A stretch of 64,000 nucleotides of DNA from Raphanus sativus (taxonomy: Eukaryota; Streptophyta; Magnoliopsida; Brassicales; Brassicaceae): assembly GCF_000801105.2 (NCBI RefSeq), contig NC_079514.1, positions 46,628,515 to 46,692,514 on the forward strand, in the 5' to 3' direction. The notes beneath the pieces are model-generated. The model worked only from the letters and a program-made list of their open reading frames with translations. It ran no database searches and was not told the DNA's origin. Positions 59,323 through 64,000 of the stretch are shown here, one piece after another. The translations under genes were made by a program, and so were the position numbers. Position 1 is the first letter of the stretch. Every line of letters begins with the position of its first letter.

Positions 59323-59726
59323 TTTATCAAATTAAATACATTTGTAAATTAAAAATATATAATTTACAATAAAAGAGTATATTTATACATAATATGATTT
59401 TATAGAAAGAGGAAAGTTAACAAAAATAATTTTGATATTACGAAAATGATTCCTATAAAAATAATCTTAGAAATATAAATATATTTTCAAAGTAATAAAA
59501 ATATTTTCCTTATATCTATGTATTTTCTCAGATAATTATAGAAAAAATAATTAGATAAACCAAGATACCTTTAGTTGAATAATAATATTTTATAGTTAGT
59601 ATTAGTGAAATGTTTTATTCATTATTGTAATATTTGTTGACTAATAATATTTTATAATTAAAACAAAACTAAAAGTTTTTAGAAACTGTTTTACTTATAT
59701 AAAATAATTTCTCAAGGAAAAATTTA
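59323..59726. repeat. direct repeat, copy 2
   Basis: Second copy of the 58706-59105 repeat, with scattered substitutions and short indels. Confidence 0.8.
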
Positions 59727-62700
59727 AAAGGACTGATATTTATTTTTAAAACGTTAAATGATATTTTATGAAAACTAAATTTTACCACAAACATATTTTG
59801 AAGAAATAATTACAAAAATAGTTTTAAATAACATAATCATAGATATTTTTAGTGAACGAAACATATTATATTTTTCCACAATTAAAAATATATATTTTAT
59901 ATAATATTTATTTTAATTATTATTTTTTTCCCTTTATATTTGTACAATTCAATATACCTATAACAAAAGTATATAATAAAACCTGAATTATTATATTTAA
60001 TATTATTTAAAATAATTTTCAGTTTACTTATATAAATATAAGGTATAATTTTATTTAGAGCTTATAAATATAAGGTATAAAATTATTATAAATATCTATA
60101 TACGTTTACGAGTTTACAAAATTTTATCAGTTATTTTCTTTTATGTAACTTTCTACTGATCACTGATTTATGTTAAAATATTTTAGAAAATAAAAAAATA
60201 ATAAATTGTTATATATATTACAAAAATATATTTACAGATTTAAGATAATAAACTAAACTGGTGCGATAAATAAAACCAATCTGATTTGGCTTAATAAAAA
60301 TAATTATACTTTAATTCAAAAGAATATATGTCACCCTATCCGTAAAATGAGTAACTAGACAATCAGTTTATTATATCAAAAATCAAATGTTAAATAAAAA
60401 CGTATTATTTTATAGTAATGTTTATTTATTTTAATACATATAAATTACGGGATGCTTCAAACCATACCAATAAAAAAATATTAACTAATTATTACAATTT
60501 TTTTTTTTAAAACATATATGCATGAGATTTCAAAATATTATCATTATATTTATTTATGTATTCTGAATTGATCAACACTTTTTTTCTATTTGATTTTCAA
60601 AACAATATATATATAATATTATTACTAAAATATATTTACATATCTAAGAGAAAAATCAATCTAAATGAAAATCACAAATTATTCAGAATTTTAATCTATT
60701 TAGAACAAAAAATACCATGGTTGAATTCGAAGAATTTGATGCTATCTAATAAACTTAAGTGATAATGAAACTAATCATATATTATATATCCAAAATCACA
60801 TGTCTAACTAAAATAAAATAATATTATTTATATAAATTATAAGATAATTGAAATTAAAATATTAATAAATTTTTAAAATATCTTTACTTTATAAATATTT
60901 ATACCCATGCATGAGCTTGAAAGACATCTAGTAGATATATAAATATATAAATAGTTAATAAAAATAATTTTATTATTTTCTAAAAACTTTATTCATTTCG
61001 AAACTTTCTCTAGTTTTTCTCAATTTTTCTCAAATAGTTTGAATTAAAATAAAATTCATTTCAAAATCGAGAAATACCTTTTTAAAATATTAGAAAATTA
61101 TCATTTTAAATTTAAATATTAATTATATATATTTTTAAAAATCCTAAGATCCAGTCTTAAACTCCACACAGGCATAAATCTAATATTTAAATATAAATTA
61201 ATTAATCATAGAGATGTAAGTGTCTCTTATTTCTTTAATAAAATTTATTTTGTTTATTTTATTCATAATGTACTATATTTATGATAAAAAAACTTTTATG
61301 GCTATCCGTATCAATACTATTGAAACAAGATCATTCACGATTTATACCCTTAATGAAATTAACAACTTTATCAAAAAGACGTTTTATTTTATAAGAAATT
61401 AATAAAATTCATTAATAACATTTAAATCTTTTGTTTTTGGGCCTACAAATATACCTAAATGTAGCCTATATATTTTTGTAAGATATGGTAACTTTAAATT
61501 TAATATGAATATTCTAAATTTAAATATTGGACCTACCTATATATTATGAACCCTATATAAATTAACAAACATAATGACATCAACATACTATTTTCTTAAA
61601 TCTAATTATCAATATTCAAAATAGATTATCCAAACATTATACATATTTTCAATACAAACAAAACTATATATCTTGTACTATATATCATACACATATTTGA
61701 ATATCACTTTTTATGTATAATACTAATTAACAGTCGAATTGAGTATATTAAAAAAATTAAATAATATTATTTACTATATCATTTCGTACAAGTGTTTAAA
61801 ATACTTAAAAATTATCGTAAAATTAAATTTTAAATAAAAAAAACAGAAACTTTTGATAGGATATTAACAACGAAATAAACTAATACTTTCATTTCAGTAA
61901 TTTTTTCATTTTTTATTTAGATGACATACATCAAAGTCTAAGGAATCACAAGTTCATTAAATGTTTTATTTTTTTATAAGATCAATAGTATCAAATAACA
62001 TGTTAATAATTAGTTTTGGATTTAACTGAATTTAACGGATTTTTAACTAATTTTTAAAAAAAAGGAATTATATACAAGGTATCAAATCTACCAGTGAACA
62101 GATTTGGATCGGATATAAAAACAACTTTTGAATTATTTATTTTCTAATAAAATTAAAAATTCATGCAAAATTTATCAAATTGATTCAACAAAAAAATATG
62201 CTCTTAAAAATATTAGAAGCTTCTAAATCAAATAAGGATACAAAAATAATATAGATTGATTGTTAGAACTATGATACAAATATATGACAAGAAATAAAAA
62301 AATATTTTCAGTTTAAAATTGACAAATCGTATCATTATTACATTTCAATAATGAAAACACATTGTTTCCAATATAAAATATCTATACTATTAAATCATAC
62401 ACCTTATTTTATATATATTTCAAACAAATGTATATTCTGAAAAAGAAAACAAATGATAAAAACATAAAAAAACCTCAGTTTTTATGATTTGAAATAAAAA
62501 TAATAGTAGTTTGGAAATCAATTTTGGATAAATAAATTGAAAAAAAAAATCATAGCTTAGAAATTCCAGGGCAAAATCTAGTTTTTCTTTAAATATACCA
62601 CTATTTTATCAAACGGTTAAATTGTCAAACGATACTTTCACAGTTTCACCCAACTATATTGGTTCCAACGTTTTTCGCAACATCCCTTTAGTTTTAATTT

Positions 62701-62752
62701 TCAAAGAAAACTTAAGAGACAGACGAGACGACGTCGCATAAGGACGGAAACG

Positions 62753-64000
62753 ATGACGACGCTACCATACGCCGACGTCGACTGCAACCTCAGAGCTTTA
62801 GCCGGCCGTGCCGAGGGTTTCGGCCGATTCGCCGTCGGCGGTCTCCACGGAGATCTCTACGTCGTCACATCCCTCGCAGGTTTTGATTCTACAAATCCTT
62901 GAACCTATCCACGAATCACCGCGTGTAACTCGATCTCAATCACGCTCTCGAATTCGATTTTGGATATAACTGATTTTCGCGCCATGATCGTGTGATTGAT
63001 TGAATGTTAGATGATGGACCTGGATCTCTCCGCGAAGGAGGAAGGAGGAGAGAGCCGTTATGGATCGTGTTCGCGGTTTCCGGAACTATACATCTCAATT
63101 CGTACTTGAGCGTGTCGTCTCACAAGACGATCGATGGGAGAGGACAACGGATCAAGATCACAGGGAAAGGGATAAGGCTCAAGGAATGCGAACATATCAT
63201 CATTTGCAATTTGGAGTTTGAAGGTGGAAGAGGGCATGATGTTGATGGGATTCAGATTAAGCCGAAGTCTAGACACATTTGGATTGATAGGTGTAGCTTG
63301 AGGGATTACGATGATGGACTTATTGATATCACTAGGCAGAGCACTGATATCACCGTTTCTAGGTGAGAGGGTTAGATTATATGTTTTTTTTTTGAATAAC
63401 CCGCTGTATCCTGGCATCCACCGAGGTGGGTCCAGACTAGCGGCGAGTGTCCGTATCAGCCTACCGAGAGTATGCCTCGGTGACCGGATACTGGAGTAGC
63501 CCAGATTTTAAAATTTACCCCCACGTGGTCAGCGGTATTCGAATCCGGATCCATATTAGGGCCAAAACTCCCTCAAGACAACTGGGCCGACCGACCTCGT
63601 TTGGTTTCGGTTATATGTTTGTGGTCTCTTTGTGTGAGTGTTGTGACTGGTGCTTGCTTTTTATTTACAGATGTTACTTTGGGCAGCATGATAAGACGAT
63701 GTTGATTGGGGCGGATCCTTCTCATGTTGATGATAGATGCATCAGAGTGACTATTCATCATTGTTTCTTTGATGGAACTAGGCAGAGGCATCCTCGTCTC
63801 AGGTTTGGTAAAGTTCATTTGTATAACAATTATACAAGAAACTGGGGGATATATGCTGTTTGTGCTAGCGTTGAAGCACAGGTGAAAACTCTTCACTTTA
63901 TAGCTAGCTGCCTCTGAGAATACACTTTGTCTAGAAAGCCAATAGCTTTAAGTTCTTTTTTTTTCAATCAGGTATTTTCTCAATGCAATATATACGAAGC
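62753..64000 (+). CDS. pectate-lyase-like protein, 5' part (partial)
   Basis: Four exons with GT/AG junctions: 62753-62879, 63011-63362, 63671-63881 and 63972 to the window edge. They translate to MTTLPYADVDCNLRALAGRA, then LADDGPGSLREGGRR, VDGIQIKPKSRHIWIDRCSL, CYFGQHDKTMLIGAD, TIHHCFFDGTRQRHPRLRFG and VFSQCNIYEA. The WIDRCSL...DGLIDI and RQRHPR motifs are those of pectate lyase family 1, whose Ca2+-dependent beta-elimination cleaves pectate in cell walls. No N-terminal signal peptide is evident, so secretion is uncertain. The Arabidopsis homologue is At3g55140 (from memory), next to ABCG19, which fits the synteny. Intron 2 carries a retroposon (63387-63610). Confidence 0.9.
63387..63610 (-). 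mobile_element. SINE-like retroposon in intron 2 of the pectate-lyase gene
   Basis: About 224 bp, flanked by a 10-bp duplication TTATATGTTT (63377-63386 and 63611-63620). A T-run at its left end is a poly(A) tail on the minus strand. On that strand GGATTCGAATACC resembles the B box of tRNA-derived SINEs. The two in-frame exons around it are undamaged, so splicing probably removes it. Confidence 0.6.

Larger units (their letters stand above)
58528..62581 (+). mobile_element. putative Helitron F (plus strand)
   Basis: Starts A|TCTCTATAATATTATTTGA and ends CAAAATCTAG|TT at 62578-62581, the same last bases as Helitron E. It is about 4.05 kb of extremely AT-rich DNA without a helicase or any other gene. 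The hairpin before CTAG is not visible, so the call is tentative. A degenerate direct repeat of about 400 bp lies inside. Confidence 0.5.

Noticed and set aside
63447..63917. 156-codon frame crossing the intron 2/exon 3 boundary of the pectate-lyase gene
   Set aside because: It joins retroposon sequence in intron 2 to exon 3 by chance; the splice junctions give the family-consistent protein.

Overview
The window is nuclear DNA of a plant of the mustard family, most likely Brassica or a close relative. Three things point there: intron-bearing plant genes with GT/AG junctions, very AT-rich intergenic DNA packed with transposons of Brassicaceae type, and a gene order matching Arabidopsis thaliana chromosome 3 around At3g55070-At3g55140 (locus numbers are from memory).

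The host genes, left to right, are: the 3' end of a GID9/MAEA-type RING subunit gene (+, 11-439); four intronless half-size ABC transporter genes of the ABCG/WBC family, all on the minus strand and in the Arabidopsis order ABCG16 (1419-3572), ABCG17 (11044-13029), ABCG18 (25693-27792) and ABCG19 (51530-53701); and the 5' part of a pectate-lyase-like gene (+, 62753 to the window edge). All four ABCG reading frames are intact, with complete ATPase motifs and six membrane segments, so they look functional. They are an old tandem array that transposons have pushed apart. In Arabidopsis the chalcone isomerase gene lies between ABCG18 and ABCG19. I see no trace of it here.

The rest is mostly mobile DNA. 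Between ABCG16 and ABCG17 is a young Ty1/copia element (6192-10897) with identical 150-bp LTRs and a 5-bp target duplication. Between ABCG17 and ABCG18 are an older copia element (14641-19226), nested Helitrons (20138-22660), an array of E2F-like sites (about 23735-24066), a Stowaway-like MITE and a hAT MITE. Between ABCG18 and ABCG19 are a Tourist-like MITE split by a hAT MITE, a decayed LINE (-), a second LINE 3' end (+), a 3.8-kb Helitron carrying exon-like gene fragments (37834-41646), two more Helitrons, a cluster of 12 TGTACA palindromes, and two more hAT MITEs with 8-bp target duplications. Between ABCG19 and the pectate-lyase gene are an Emigrant-like MITE, a Tourist-like MITE, a Helitron 3' end and a putative 4-kb Helitron that stops 171 bp before the pectate-lyase start codon.

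Nothing here works as an operon; each host gene has its own promoter. The strongest leads are the amplified E2F-like sites, the gene-fragment Helitron, two relics resembling the ABCG19 3' flank (lost tandem copies?), a 92-bp identical tract shared by ABCG18 and ABCG19, and the fact that both copia elements are interrupted only by one stop codon in the same protein linker.
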